Assembly (NCBI GenBank): GCA_963995505.1 | Contig: OZ023188.1 | Span: forward strand, 3,534,001 to 3,598,000 | Direction of reading: 5' to 3' | Length of the DNA stretch: 64,000 nucleotides | DNA from: Hypericum androsaemum | Lineage: Eukaryota > Streptophyta > Magnoliopsida > Malpighiales > Hypericaceae | Part shown: one piece after another, positions 33,311 through 45,239 of the stretch | Numbering within the stretch: position 1 is the stretch's first letter | Layout: each line of letters begins with the position of its first letter | Made by a program: the position numbers and the translations under genes | The notes under the pieces: model-generated | What the model was told of the DNA's origin: nothing | The model's input: only the letters and a program-made list of their open reading frames with translations | The model's database searches: none

Positions 33311-36300
33311 CTTTTTTGCACTTCCTTCACCTCTCTTTATTCTTAAGCATTCTTTCCTAGCTAATGTATATTCAACGAGCACAAACGTATATCAACCAGT
33401 GATGATGTTGTTGTTATTTAACTTACAGATTTTGAGTTCGAGTCTTTGGGAATAAGCAGAATAAATATTTATTAGGAAAACTTTGATACATTTCAAAAGT
33501 TTCACCCAGTTCGAAACTAAATTAGTCGATTTTCCGGAGGTTATATAATAGAGGCGCATAACTGTGGGTTTTGTTTTTATTTATCACTTGTAATGAGAAT
33601 TAACGAACTGAATGAAAAAATTAATGATAATTTCCAAAAGTTATCATTGCCATTATTTATCACTTGTAATGTTTAATTAGTCGCATTAATGAGTATTTGG
33701 ATACCCGCTGATTTCGAAAGCATACAAGCTAATCAATTTGCAACAAGCTGATCTCCAAAACAGAGAGAAGCAACTTCATCGCATTTTCTTCCCACATTAC
33801 CAACACAAAGAGTTATCAAAGGGATGACAGGGACTAATTACTAATTAGTACATGTTGCGAAAAAAATGCGTTACGGATCCAAATTGCTCAAGTGTACGTA
33901 GCAACTCTGTCTGTGAAAGTTCCTAGCTGCTAGTTCCCCCAATACTGGTGGTCCCTTGGTCCATATATATGAAAAAGCAACATTTTCCCATCAATATTAC
34001 GGTAAATAAAATATTTTTGGGGCAGTGAATTGCCAGTTTTACTCGAGACCCATGACATCGAATAACTAACTGTTATATATATACACTTACGGGTGAAAGT
34101 ACTAATATATTATTTTTTAACTAACAAGTATTTAATTTAACCGATGAAATTGTTGAAGCTTAATAAATTTGTCTCGAGTTTGAGCTCATTAGAAACTAGC
34201 AGTGTAAAATCAGATTTGAGTCAAGTAGGACCTCTGAAGGTAGAAAAAATTTTCAACATATATTTAACATTATTTTATCTTCAAAATTTTTTGGTTAAAT
34301 TATAATAAAATATTCATAATTTGTTTTAAGTGTTTGTTGGTTTTGACTATATGTTCATAGAATAAAAGTTTTAAATTTATAGTCAGTTTCTGATGGGGTA
34401 ATAAAATTTAATCTAGGCCACAAAATGACAGGTTTGGTTTAGGTCATTTTCTTTTGAAAGTGACGATCTTAAATTTATCATCCACAATGGACGAGATATG
34501 AGAATAGAGAGAACGCTTTTACCTGAAATTAAATTATAGACTTGGGAAGGAAATATGTCATGCCATGTGGAGGATTTAATAAAATTTGGCGTTTTGAAAC
34601 TTCTCTTTTACCCATACTTCTCAGGTAGGAAAGACATATATCGCCACACCCCCATTAAATAATCGCCGGCATTTCATATCCGGAAATGGTTGCATTGCTC
34701 TAACATGCAAGAGAATTATTTGGAAACTATCTAATGTTGGTGTTTCTTGGAATAAGATGAATGATGTTGTTTTGATTTCAAACAAAATGACATCTCATAA
34801 TCCAAGCAAAATGAATGGTTAACAAATTAAGGAAAAAAAATTGGATAAAAAAGTGACATTTCATTAATGAAAAAATAGATGCAATTTTTTCAAATTAAGA
34901 TGTCTTATCATTTGGTTAATTATGACGTTTGGAAGAAATGTTTCTTGTACTCCTTGCAAATTTATAAATTGACAAGGGTTCTTGCCATAAGGACCACCAA
35001 TACACACTTCTATTTCTCCTCCATTTGTTCATCACCATAAAAATATTTTGTTTGTAGTTTTAGAGGTAAATTTCTAAGAGTTGTTACCTAGAAATTCTAG
35101 AATTTTTGAGTAATCTTAGGAGTGTACTTGAAAAAATTCATTAACAACAAATAGTGGGGACAAATAATACTTTAAGTACAGTAATGATCAATTACGTCTC
35201 AAGAACACAAGTTCGAGACTTCCATTAGAGTGGTTCAAGCATCGTCGAGTCAATCATTTGCCAATTCAAGTTTGCTCATATTCTCTTCGAATTTATCGAC
35301 ACTACAAGAACCAGGTTCTATCCCCACACTTGCATCTAATATGCAAGAGAATTATTTGGCTTCGAAATAAGTAAGAATACAAAAAAAAAGATTAAGCTTG
35401 ACGCAGTTACGTTACTAAAATGATAAATTAAAGTTTCTTATTAAACTAAAATACTAAACAGCATCTCTAGGTCGCACACGACGGTTGAAACGTAATATTC
35501 TTTTAATTTTTTGTGAGATAATAATATTCCTTTACTTGAACCAAACGGATGGATATAGAAAATATGGGAAAAGGAAATGAAGGATAGCATTCCAAATAGC
35601 TCGTCATCATCCACCTCGTGGACCCCTAAACACAATATGAAAATTTAAAATGCAGCTATTATTCCATGTATTTTTTTATTAGTAAATAATTTTCATCAGT
35701 CTAAATATAGTATTAGACTGAAATAATAGTGAAAAATATAAAAAAATTGAATAATTAATTAATTACGTGCATCGTGTAACAAAAATTCGACCAACTTTTA
35801 CGTAAATCACTCCATATATCTCGCAGGGCAGCCATCATCAGTTGTTTCTTTCCTTGACCTCCACGTTGTTTTGCCTGCTGCCCCAATTTCATGCCATCCT
35901 CCCCACTCTATACATAATTTATATGCACCATTCAATTAATCAGGTCGATTAACTATTGCACTAATATGCTCCGTATGGTGCAATCATGTGGGAAATCTGA
36001 ATCATGAGAAACAAAACTATCTTTTTAGGTAAATGATGTAATAGAAAGCTTTTCACTCATTATATCTTCTTCAAGTTGAGATGGTCAAATTCAATAGACG
36101 AATTCGGCCACCCAAATTTTATTTTGTACATGAACTCACTTGGGTAGGATATGATTACTTACCCTTAGAACTCTTACTGCCAATTGGCTGTACATTTTGG
36201 GGGCTACTTAAATATATATAAAAAATAGTCAAATTGGTAACTCACTTAGATTTTTTTTTTTAAAATTATGTTCAAATTATACAAATAAATGACGCCGTTA

Positions 36301-37144
36301 ATATCAAAGTTCGGATTCTAAATATCATACTTCCACCTAAAAAATTGTACGTTATTTAAAACCGCTGACAAATAAAACAGAGCACAACATGTGCACATCA
36401 TGTAAATTGGGTCACCAGGTTTCCCTATTAATTATTAATCCAATATACACGTACATTTTCGTCCATTACTTACCCACTAATGTCTCAGTGGGTATATAAT
36501 GAAGTTTTAAATTTACCTTTCCATTATGGTATACGTAACTTTTTTGGGGGGGGAAGAACTGTGGTACAAGTAACTAATTCATCGTTGAACATTTTTATTT
36601 CCTACTATTATAACCGTTTTTCTTAGGGTTAAATATACTGTAGCCCCCTGTTTTATAAGTAGCTCTGTAAAATAATTTAGATCACTTACAATTCGAACTA
36701 ATTTTAATTAATTATGGTTGAATCACTTACACTCACCAATTTGAACCCTTTTTTTTAATAAAAAAATTGGTGAGCATCTTACACTTTTTTATTCATAAAA
36801 ACAGAAATTGTAGGGGAGTAATCCGGGGTTTTCCAACTCCAACACTATCTTGATTTAGTTGAATTAGTAGAGGAACATAACTAGGAAGGAGGATTTCAAT
36901 TCGAGAGCAAAGTTTGATAATCATGAAGTAAACGGATGCATGTTTTGATCTAGTGAAAAGGCAAAGTAAGTGACCGTCCAATTAATCACCGGAACAATGG
37001 ATCCCCACAAAGTATTGATTTGATCAAATCTGTGAATCAACCACATGGTATGAGCCATAACCATATACAATTCATTCTATAAGGCGGCCTTTGTTGCCAC
37101 TTTTATGGCAGCAATTTTGGCACTTACGACCAACTACTTAAAAA
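33311..37144. other. Intergenic DNA, no supported gene
   Basis: AT-rich; only short frames of about 60 codons with no domain. No tRNA, rRNA or clear repeat structure was found. Confidence 0.6.
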
Positions 37145-37959
37145 TTAGGACAAATTACTGTAGGATCTCTCGTGTTTGACTAAATCGATGACTAAGTCTC
37201 CCATGTTTCAAAAATAATTTTCTTGTCCCCCTGTTTAATTTTACTATACTCTTGTGACCCTCGATGATGTCAGAGATTCTTTTTTTTCATTTTTGTCACT
37301 AAAATGACCAAAATACCTTTTAAAAATCCCCCGTCTTCCTTCCTCACCTTCGATTCGCCGGAGCTCCATTGTCGAACGCCGGTGGCGACAACAATGCAGA
37401 TCAACAACACAGACAAGGGAGTCAGGAGCAAGCGAAGATGGAAGATTCCGACGACGAGGACGAAGGAGTCCGGGCGGACGAGGGTGGGTCCCCCGGCCGG
37501 TACGACGTCGTTATTGGCTGCTTCTTCACTTTGGCCACCAGCGAGGTCGCGAACCTTGGCGACGTAGTCCATTTGAGCAGCTTGGTTCTCCTCCGATGAC
37601 AGATCTGTTCCTTTTTTTGGTGCAATCGCATATCTGTCTCTCTAGTCTTACCGCCCTGATTTCGACCCAAACCAAATAAGAGAGGAGTACTGACAGATCT
37701 GTTTTTTTTTAGAGATAATTACTCTCAGGACTCCAGGGTATAGTAAAATAGACTCTGAGGACTCTGTAGTTTCCCTACTAATTACTGAGCCCCTATAGTT
37801 TGGTTATTATTATACACTCGGGTCTCTTTAGCCAGAATCGTCTATTTTTTCGGCGAACTTCCCACCTGAAATGTCTAAAATGCCCCTAGGCATCTTTCTC
37901 ATTCTCTCTCACATCTTCCTCCTTCGTCCCCTCCTCTCTCTGCCCTCATCTTCAAACCT

Positions 37960-38525
37960 TCTTTGTTGCAGGTGCTCGGAATTGACGACGATGCCGTTGC
38001 AAGTACACTGTGGGCGAAGTACGCATGCTCCTCCTCCGGCTCTGGCTTCCCAAGGTACTCGAATGGGGCCTTCTTAAATGACGACGTTGAAGACACCGAC
38101 AGGACTGCCACTGACTCGGATCTGGGCCAGGGCACAGGCAACTCGGCTCTTGTGAACCCCACCGCCGTCGGCGTCACTATTACTAAAAGAAGAGTACCCG
38201 ATTATCCGGTCGGGCTCGGGGCAGAAGAAGTGGTGGGCATGAGGTTGGGCCCAGGCCCGAAACTCACAGTCGAAGAAGTCGGAGGCGGGAGGGGAGGGAT
38301 TTTTGAATTTTATCATCGGGGAGAAGACGAAGATTGAGGGACGGCTCGAAGATTTGAGGGACGGTCTTGTCCCTCTCGAACTGGCTCGGGTCGCGGTTGT
38401 CCGAGTTGTTCGTGGAGGCCCACTAGGAGCTCTCTAACGGTCATTTCAAGGATCGGCTCAAATGGTCGCCGCCGTTTTACCTCTCGAGGCCGAGACTGAG
38501 GAGGGCATCGAATTTAATCCCCAAA
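37960..38525. other. GC-rich, coding-like interior, possible captured gene fragment
   Basis: Between the arms lies about 560 bp of GC-rich sequence with open frames on both strands (plus 37963-38337, 124 codons; minus 38177-37899 with APFEYLGKPEPEEEHAYF). TTTGTTGCAG just before 37972 resembles a 3' splice site. I do not recognise a family on either strand and cannot choose the sense strand. Capture of host exons by a Mutator-type element is the best explanation, but it is unproven. Confidence 0.4.
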
Positions 38526-38559
38526 TTGAACTTCCCTCTTCGCGCTTCGTCCTCTTCCC

Positions 38560-38562
<3 letters not shown>

Positions 38563-38594
<32 letters not shown>
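38563..38594 (+). repeat. (GA)n microsatellite
   Basis: About 16 uninterrupted GA units at the inner edge of the right TIR arm. Confidence 0.95.
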
Positions 38595-38597
<3 letters not shown>

Positions 38598-39213
38598 GGG
38601 ACGAAGGAGGAAGATGCCTAGGGCCATTTTAGATATTTCAGGTGGGGAGTTCACCGGAAAAATAGACGATTCCGGCTACAGGGACCCGAGTGTATAATAA
38701 TAACCAAACTACAGGGGCTCAGTAATTAGTAGGGAAACTACAGGGTCCTTAGAGTCTATTTTACTATACCCTGGGGTCCTGAGAGTAATTATCTCTTTTT
38801 TTATTATTGTTCTTGTGTTTTGGATACCGATTTACAGCGATTGGGTACCGAGTGACACATGTTCCCCCTTTTTTTTTTTGCTGTTCTTGTGTTTTGAAAG
38901 CTGACAGCGATTCATGGAGTGAATTGGTGTTGGCCGGAATAAATTGGTGTTTGTCGGAGGTTGGTGTTTGCCGGCAAAGATGATCGGATGTTATTGATTG
39001 CCGAAAAAATGACCGGAGGTTTGGGTCAGTTGGACAAGGATATTTTTGTTATTTCAATGACAAAAATGAAAAAAAAAAGAGTTGATGACATCAGCGAGAG
39101 ACCCAATAGCATAATAAAATCAAACACGGAGGATGAAAAAATATTTTTGAAACACGGGAGACAAAATCATTAATTTAGTTAAATACAAAAGATCCTATAG
39201 TAATTTGCCCTTA

Positions 39214-42200
39214 AACTTATTCTACCACCAAAATCATTTTGGTTACAGACAATCGGTCAGATCTCGAGGCGTTACACTTTCATCATATACCTAAATTTTT
39301 TAGCAGAACACTGTTGAAGTCTCTCTTAATAATAATAAATATGGTTCAAATCGTAAACATTTATTACTTAAGTAACTTAAATCTCTCAATATTTCAACCA
39401 CTTATATTAGAGAGTGGATGGTATAGGTACGGTGGGCAGTTGGCGATTGTTGATCAAAAGAGGCAAAATATAACGTCACTTGATCTAATTGAGCTTCCTT
39501 TATATAATTTTATATATTTAATCTGCATATGTACATGGATGGAGAAGTTCAGAGTTGTTTCATGTTATATGAATCGAAAACCTACTTTTTTGTAAAGTAA
39601 AAAATAAAGCTACCATCAAAATTCTATTTACGCGTTGAATTCGAAATTTGTTTGAGCTCGATTTTATTTGTCATACCATCAAACGGAAAGACGTGTGTAC
39701 AACACATCACAATATTTTCTCCACCGACAATAAAATTTGAATCCCTGAAAAATCAAATAATGGTGGAATTTAGCTAAGCTAGGCCATGGATATTATCTAA
39801 TTATCACATGTGGAGTCCGACCCCAAAATAAAAGAAATGTCACATGTTCACGGTACATGCGTTTATAACAATTTCTTGCTGTTTTGTCGTACCCCATATT
39901 CCATAGTGCTCGCATCGGAAACAATCAATAATGCGTTTGAACACTGTGTATTAGACACTTCAACATTCAAAGATGAATCGTCCACTTGATCCGGATATTT
40001 CAAATTCGAGTTTTAAGAATTCAGTTACACTAAAACTTATGCCACCAACTTTTATGATCATAACTAATTCGAAGAAAGATTAATTTGCTCAGAAAAATAA
40101 TTTACTCGCAATTATAATCACGGGTTCGAACCAAAAGTATCGGCTAATTAACCACTAATTTGGTGATAAAACTGATATTATTTAATCATGTTATCTATAG
40201 GGTGCAGCCACTATTACCATACAGAAATTAGAATAAGAACATGCACTACGTTTTCGGGAACTTCAATTAGAGACTGGATTTTTTTGTTTGAAATTATACT
40301 TATTCCTCTTCAAATCCTTCACGGAACAAGTACGCATAAAATAAAATTAGATTATTTAGAAGAGAATTTCACCTGCCTCTCTTGACCTGATCCTATAAAT
40401 TATAACAAATTGGCCTTCCTATTGAAATTTGAATACAGGTATATTAATATATTTGTATGTAACATCCAATAATCAAATGTGTATTAATATATTTATATGT
40501 AATTCCAAGGAGTTGTATTAGTTTAATCAAAAAAATTTGAGTTTTTTTTGAGAAAATATTAGTGTTAAATACATGCTAGGAGAGTTTTACTACTACTTAA
40601 AAATATTATCTAACTTGAATCTAAATTAGTATGTCCGTTAAATTAAAACTATACATTTGGTTGGTGGCTACTAGCCAGGGGATGACAAATTGCAGCTATT
40701 AAGGAGTCTTATGAGCCCAAGTAGGGACCATTAAGGAAGCTAAATCCTGAAACAATATTCTCTTTCAAATGGATATAATGTCCTTTTGGGTTTGCCTAAT
40801 GACCATGTTTTGTCACAATTAGGAGTCATTGTCACTAACAAGAATTGATTGCCTAAATTAGGAGGTTTTGCTTAGAAGTAATATATTTGGGAGAAGATAG
40901 CCATCCAAATACGATAAGAGGAAGTCGCTATAATTCAGTTTTGTCTGACCGAGAGAGATCGAAAGCTTCAAGGTTAACCAATCAATTTGGTTCAATTAGT
41001 AAGAGACTTAGATTTACTTAAAAATATTTTAATTTTAGACCTTACGAATATAACACGAAAAATGTCCCTAAAATAAGATTCACTAGTGTTCAAGTACGAT
41101 ATTAAAAGATCACTAAAAAACTTAAAGTTTCGTTAATTATTACAATTTGCACCAGGAAATGACTTTAAGAACATTATTACATCAAATTCACATGTCCCCT
41201 CTTTATATGCAATCTGATAAGGACTAAACCAACAGCAGTTGGCTCAGCGTTAATAGTCGGCGATTATAGGTCATCCAACATTAATTTGTTTTATCAATAA
41301 CCTATCCACGTTCATTTGTTTAATACCTTTCTTTTTTTATAAAATCATTTGTATCCAACACTAATGAGCTGATGAATTCAGATTCGAGTTGGGCACGATT
41401 TCAAATATTAGCAAAATTTTACTTACATTATTTTAACATTATTACATTTTCACTACTCGAATTTGAGAAATATAATAACTCTTCCTCAGTTGATTTTTAG
41501 AACCGGGTGGTTAATACTTTCCATTTTGATACATATAAATATACACTAATCATTTAACAGTACTATTATTATTAAGTAGCATCCCCCAATAAATAAAAAG
41601 ATTTAAGTCCCAATAATTAGTTTAATTAACGTTCAATTTTTATCTTTTTGTGTAGCACATTCAAATTTTCTACTTCAACTAAGCATAAAATCTTCGAGAA
41701 ATCTTTAGCAAGATTATCTTGAACCAAATACCCAAATGTGGAGTGGTCCAATCCTATGGGTCTAGTAATGAACAAATGAAAGAAACCTAATTTTGGGAAA
41801 ACATGTTAGTGGCAGAGCTGAACCATTAAAGGCCTTCTTGACAGTGGAATGACATGTCGCTATATTTATAAAAATATTTGATATTTAGTTATTTGTATTT
41901 TTGTATTTTTTATTTTTTAAACATTATATAGCTGGATCTCCAAAACTATTATTATAATTAAATTTCCAACTTGTTTTGAGAAAAAAAGGAATAGTATCAA
42001 ATCATATATAAAAGCCACACTGCCCCTGTTGATTACACACAATAATAGAGCCACCATGATTCTTGGTTGCGCATAAACACAAGGGCATGACTTTTCCTAA
42101 AAGAAGAAATATTTGTGGCCAAAACCATCACAGAAAATGATTTTTCCTTACAATTGGGTTTTACCTGATAGGCACCAGGGATCTACTTCTCTTTTATTTT

Positions 42201-45120
42201 TTTGGCTAAAAAATTTAATAGTTAACAATAAATGGACCGAATGCTGATATGTTTTTCATACCATTACTGGGCCGATTAATTTAGATTCAAACTATATAGA
42301 ATCTTTGAATATCGATAAAAAAATTTCAACAAATATTTAACATTGTTACATTCCGGAGAGAAATGTTGATATATATGACTCAGCGTGTTGGGAAATTATG
42401 ACAATTACATGTGATAATATGTATTCCTTCCATCTTTATCACCTAGCTATATGATTATATGTACGCATCTTTGGTGTGGCCTATTAAATAAATTAATCAA
42501 CCTAATTAATTTCCAGCAAGAAAGATCGATCCTGATGGAAAGCATGTGAAGGGTGCAAGTCATCATCCAAGAAAGAGGAAATAGTTCATGGAATTGGTAC
42601 TTGCTTGTGTTATGAATCCACGTGTTGATAAAGAAAAGTTGGTCGACAAGGACACTCCAAAGGACAAAAGAACTACTATTCTCTTCAAATATCTCGACTT
42701 TGAATCATGTAAATAATTGCCAATTCAGATAGTGCGTAATTTTGAAAGACGAGTAATATCGAAAAGAAAAAACGGGTTGCTATGTATACCATTTTGCAAA
42801 TGGAAATTCTCCCACTAGGTAAATACCGGCGTTTGTATATTCAAGAGCCAGCTTTTCAGTGAGTGGCTAATAAACGTACTTCTTTTATGTATAATTGAGA
42901 TCCTCATAGGCAAAGTCCATCATCCAATATCCTTCAATTGGGAAGTCCGGCATTTAGTTTACTCGTCACACGATAATTATGAAGAAAAAATAAACCAATC
43001 GAGAGAATCATGATCAGTATCAAATAGTTGACACCGCTAGTGTGCATGATAATGGAGTTGGTAAAATTACAAAATGGTCACTAAGAAAAGGTGGTGTAGA
43101 GAGATGAGTATAGCCACGGAAGTTCGAAAGCAACGACAGGCTTTGTCTCAAGGGAGGAAAATGATCTGATCTTGGGGGAATTGATATCCACCAAGAAAGG
43201 TGGTTGAGAGGTGAGATGATTTTAGATGGGGGAATAAATAAAGGCAATAAAAAAGCACAAACTCCATTAAGTAACCTACAAAATTTAAGTAGTAACAAAT
43301 ATCAGGTCTCGAGTTCAAGTCATTGAGAACGTATCAGCGTTAATTATTTGTTCGGAGAACTTACCATCTTTCAAAGGTCTCATCAGAGTCGAATATATAT
43401 TAATCGACCCATAAGTCCTGATACCAAATGGTATAAACGAAAAAAAAATACTTAAATCAACTCGCAATAATTTATTCTAACTTAACCAAGAGACTCCGAG
43501 CTCGAGCTCTTGAGAACATAGCAATATTAAATAAATGTTGGAAAAATTTTGTCACAATTCAAAAATCTTACACGTCTCGAATTTAAATTAATTAGCACTT
43601 CAACTCTGATATATGGTTGAAATAAATAGAGGATGAAGTTCTACAGAGATGGAATTTCTTTGTCATAATGGTATTGTGCTTTTAACACCCGTTTAGGATT
43701 CTCTGTCTCGTGGATGCCACCGAGGAGAGAAAAAAGGGTATTCTATTTAGCCTATGGTTATGACTTTGATTCAAAGACAAATAATGGGCAAGGGCGTGTT
43801 TGGTTGGCACATAAATGTGAATCGTTGTCACGAGCAAGTCTAAATTAGGCCAATTGGTTTGAATATGTTAAGCTTCTTATAGGATTAGTTTCGGCTCTTT
43901 GTGGGTTCCACGTATGACAATTGATTCTCTTTTTTTCTATACGATCAGGAGGAGTTGAGGTTGAGCCATCAAGATGTTTAAAAGATAAAGATGAATAAAA
44001 TTCCAATCTAATGGACCACCCAAACAGGCCGTAAATCACCCATTAGCAAATGGCAAAAAATTTGAATTCACTTAATTCATGACTGCTAAAAGACATCATC
44101 AAGAAAATCAACCATAAATAAGTGCTCGACTCTGATATAGAGATTAACGAAAGAAATGGGCAGTAAACCACGACTTAATATAATTGGGAAGGGCAATGTC
44201 CACCCACAAAAAAATATAATTGGGAAGGGCAATGTGTTCCGAGTGATATCAGCTGAAAACAACTTCATGGAATTTTTCTGATAGGTGGTGAAGAATATGA
44301 AGACCCACGATACCAAATATGCGTGTTATTTTTATATATTGAAACACGTACCACCAAGCAATAATCTCAATTTTCGAATCCCGAAAAATAAAAGCATTAA
44401 AACTAGATTAAAAAACATCTTACAAATATTTGATATTAAAATCTAAAAAATCGTGCCTAGGAAAGCCTTGCTTAAATTTGCCTCGCACCTGGCCAATATT
44501 GACCCAATTTTCTAAAGCCCAAATAGGCTGCGAGCCATAGGAAGGCTGCGAACATCAATTATGGAGTCTAACAAACATAACTCAATCAGATCTCGAGTTC
44601 GAAATCTTGAAAACGCAATGTCCCTTTTCAAAAATTCTACCTAGCTTAAACCTAGATTAGTCAACCCAATGAACCGAATACCATAAACCAAAAAAAAGCA
44701 GTCAACAGTATCAGCGGGTCTAACTGGCATTTTTTCCTACTTGTAAAAAAACTGGCATTTTTCCTCTCAAGGTTAGACTTCACGGAAGCCGAATGATGAT
44801 AAACCCAATTAGGATTGGAGCATTGACCACTCATATTGACATGTGAATCCCTACAGCAATCTCGTGCCCATTACCCCATTAACAAAACACAATCACTTCA
44901 AATTTCAGACAATAATTATAAGGGACGAGAACGACCAACCTGGCATTGACATCATGAGACATTGAGGCGAGTATTCTATTTACTTGGCCTGTGGGAATCC
45001 ATAAATTGAATTGAAATGATAAATTAAACGACAATCAAAGTAACAGGGGAACCAGAGAAAAGGATGAATCCAATTGTGTGTGGATTGCATTACCTTTGAA
45101 GGATCAGCCACTGAGGTTGC
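39214..45120. other. Intergenic DNA, no supported gene
   Basis: About 5.9 kb of AT-rich sequence. The longest frame (118 codons, plus, 39239) has no domain and poor codon character. ATAATTGGGAAGGGCAATGT occurs twice within 40 bp near 44.18-44.24 kb. No RNA gene or mobile-element domain was recognised. Confidence 0.6.
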
Positions 45121-45239
45121 AGATAACTGTTGAATTCATGAGCTCTAAGCATGAGAGTACATGGTCTGGGCTAACCCAAGGAACTGATAACTAATCCTAT
45201 TTAGTCGCCTGTTCTACCGAGTGGGATAAGCAACTGATA

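Larger units (their letters stand above)
37711..38796. mobile_element. Inner TIR element nested in the 37-kb element
   Basis: Terminal inverted repeats of about 185 bp are nearly identical (both start AGAGATAATTACTCTCAGGA and end near CCTAGGCATCTT). Long, well-matched arms suggest a Mutator-type element. The flanks are runs of T, so a target duplication cannot be resolved. The interior is GC-rich and gene-like rather than repetitive. Its arms are more alike than those of the outer element, consistent with it being the younger insertion. Confidence 0.8.
37148..39210. mobile_element. Outer TIR element, PIF/Harbinger-like by target duplication
   Basis: Long inverted ends match over about 170 bp (GGACAAATTACTGTAGGATC on the left against GGGCAAATTACTATAGGATC from the right, then CTCCC.TGTTTCAAAAATA and TTTTTCATTTTTGTCA). 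Both ends are flanked by TTA (37145-37147 and 39211-39213), the 3-bp duplication typical of PIF/Harbinger elements. No transposase is present. A different TIR element occupies 37711-38796 inside it. A 3-bp duplication is weak evidence, so the superfamily is tentative. Confidence 0.75.

Noticed and set aside
39239..39595. 118-codon plus-strand frame
   Set aside because: AT-rich, no recognisable domain, isolated in intergenic DNA.
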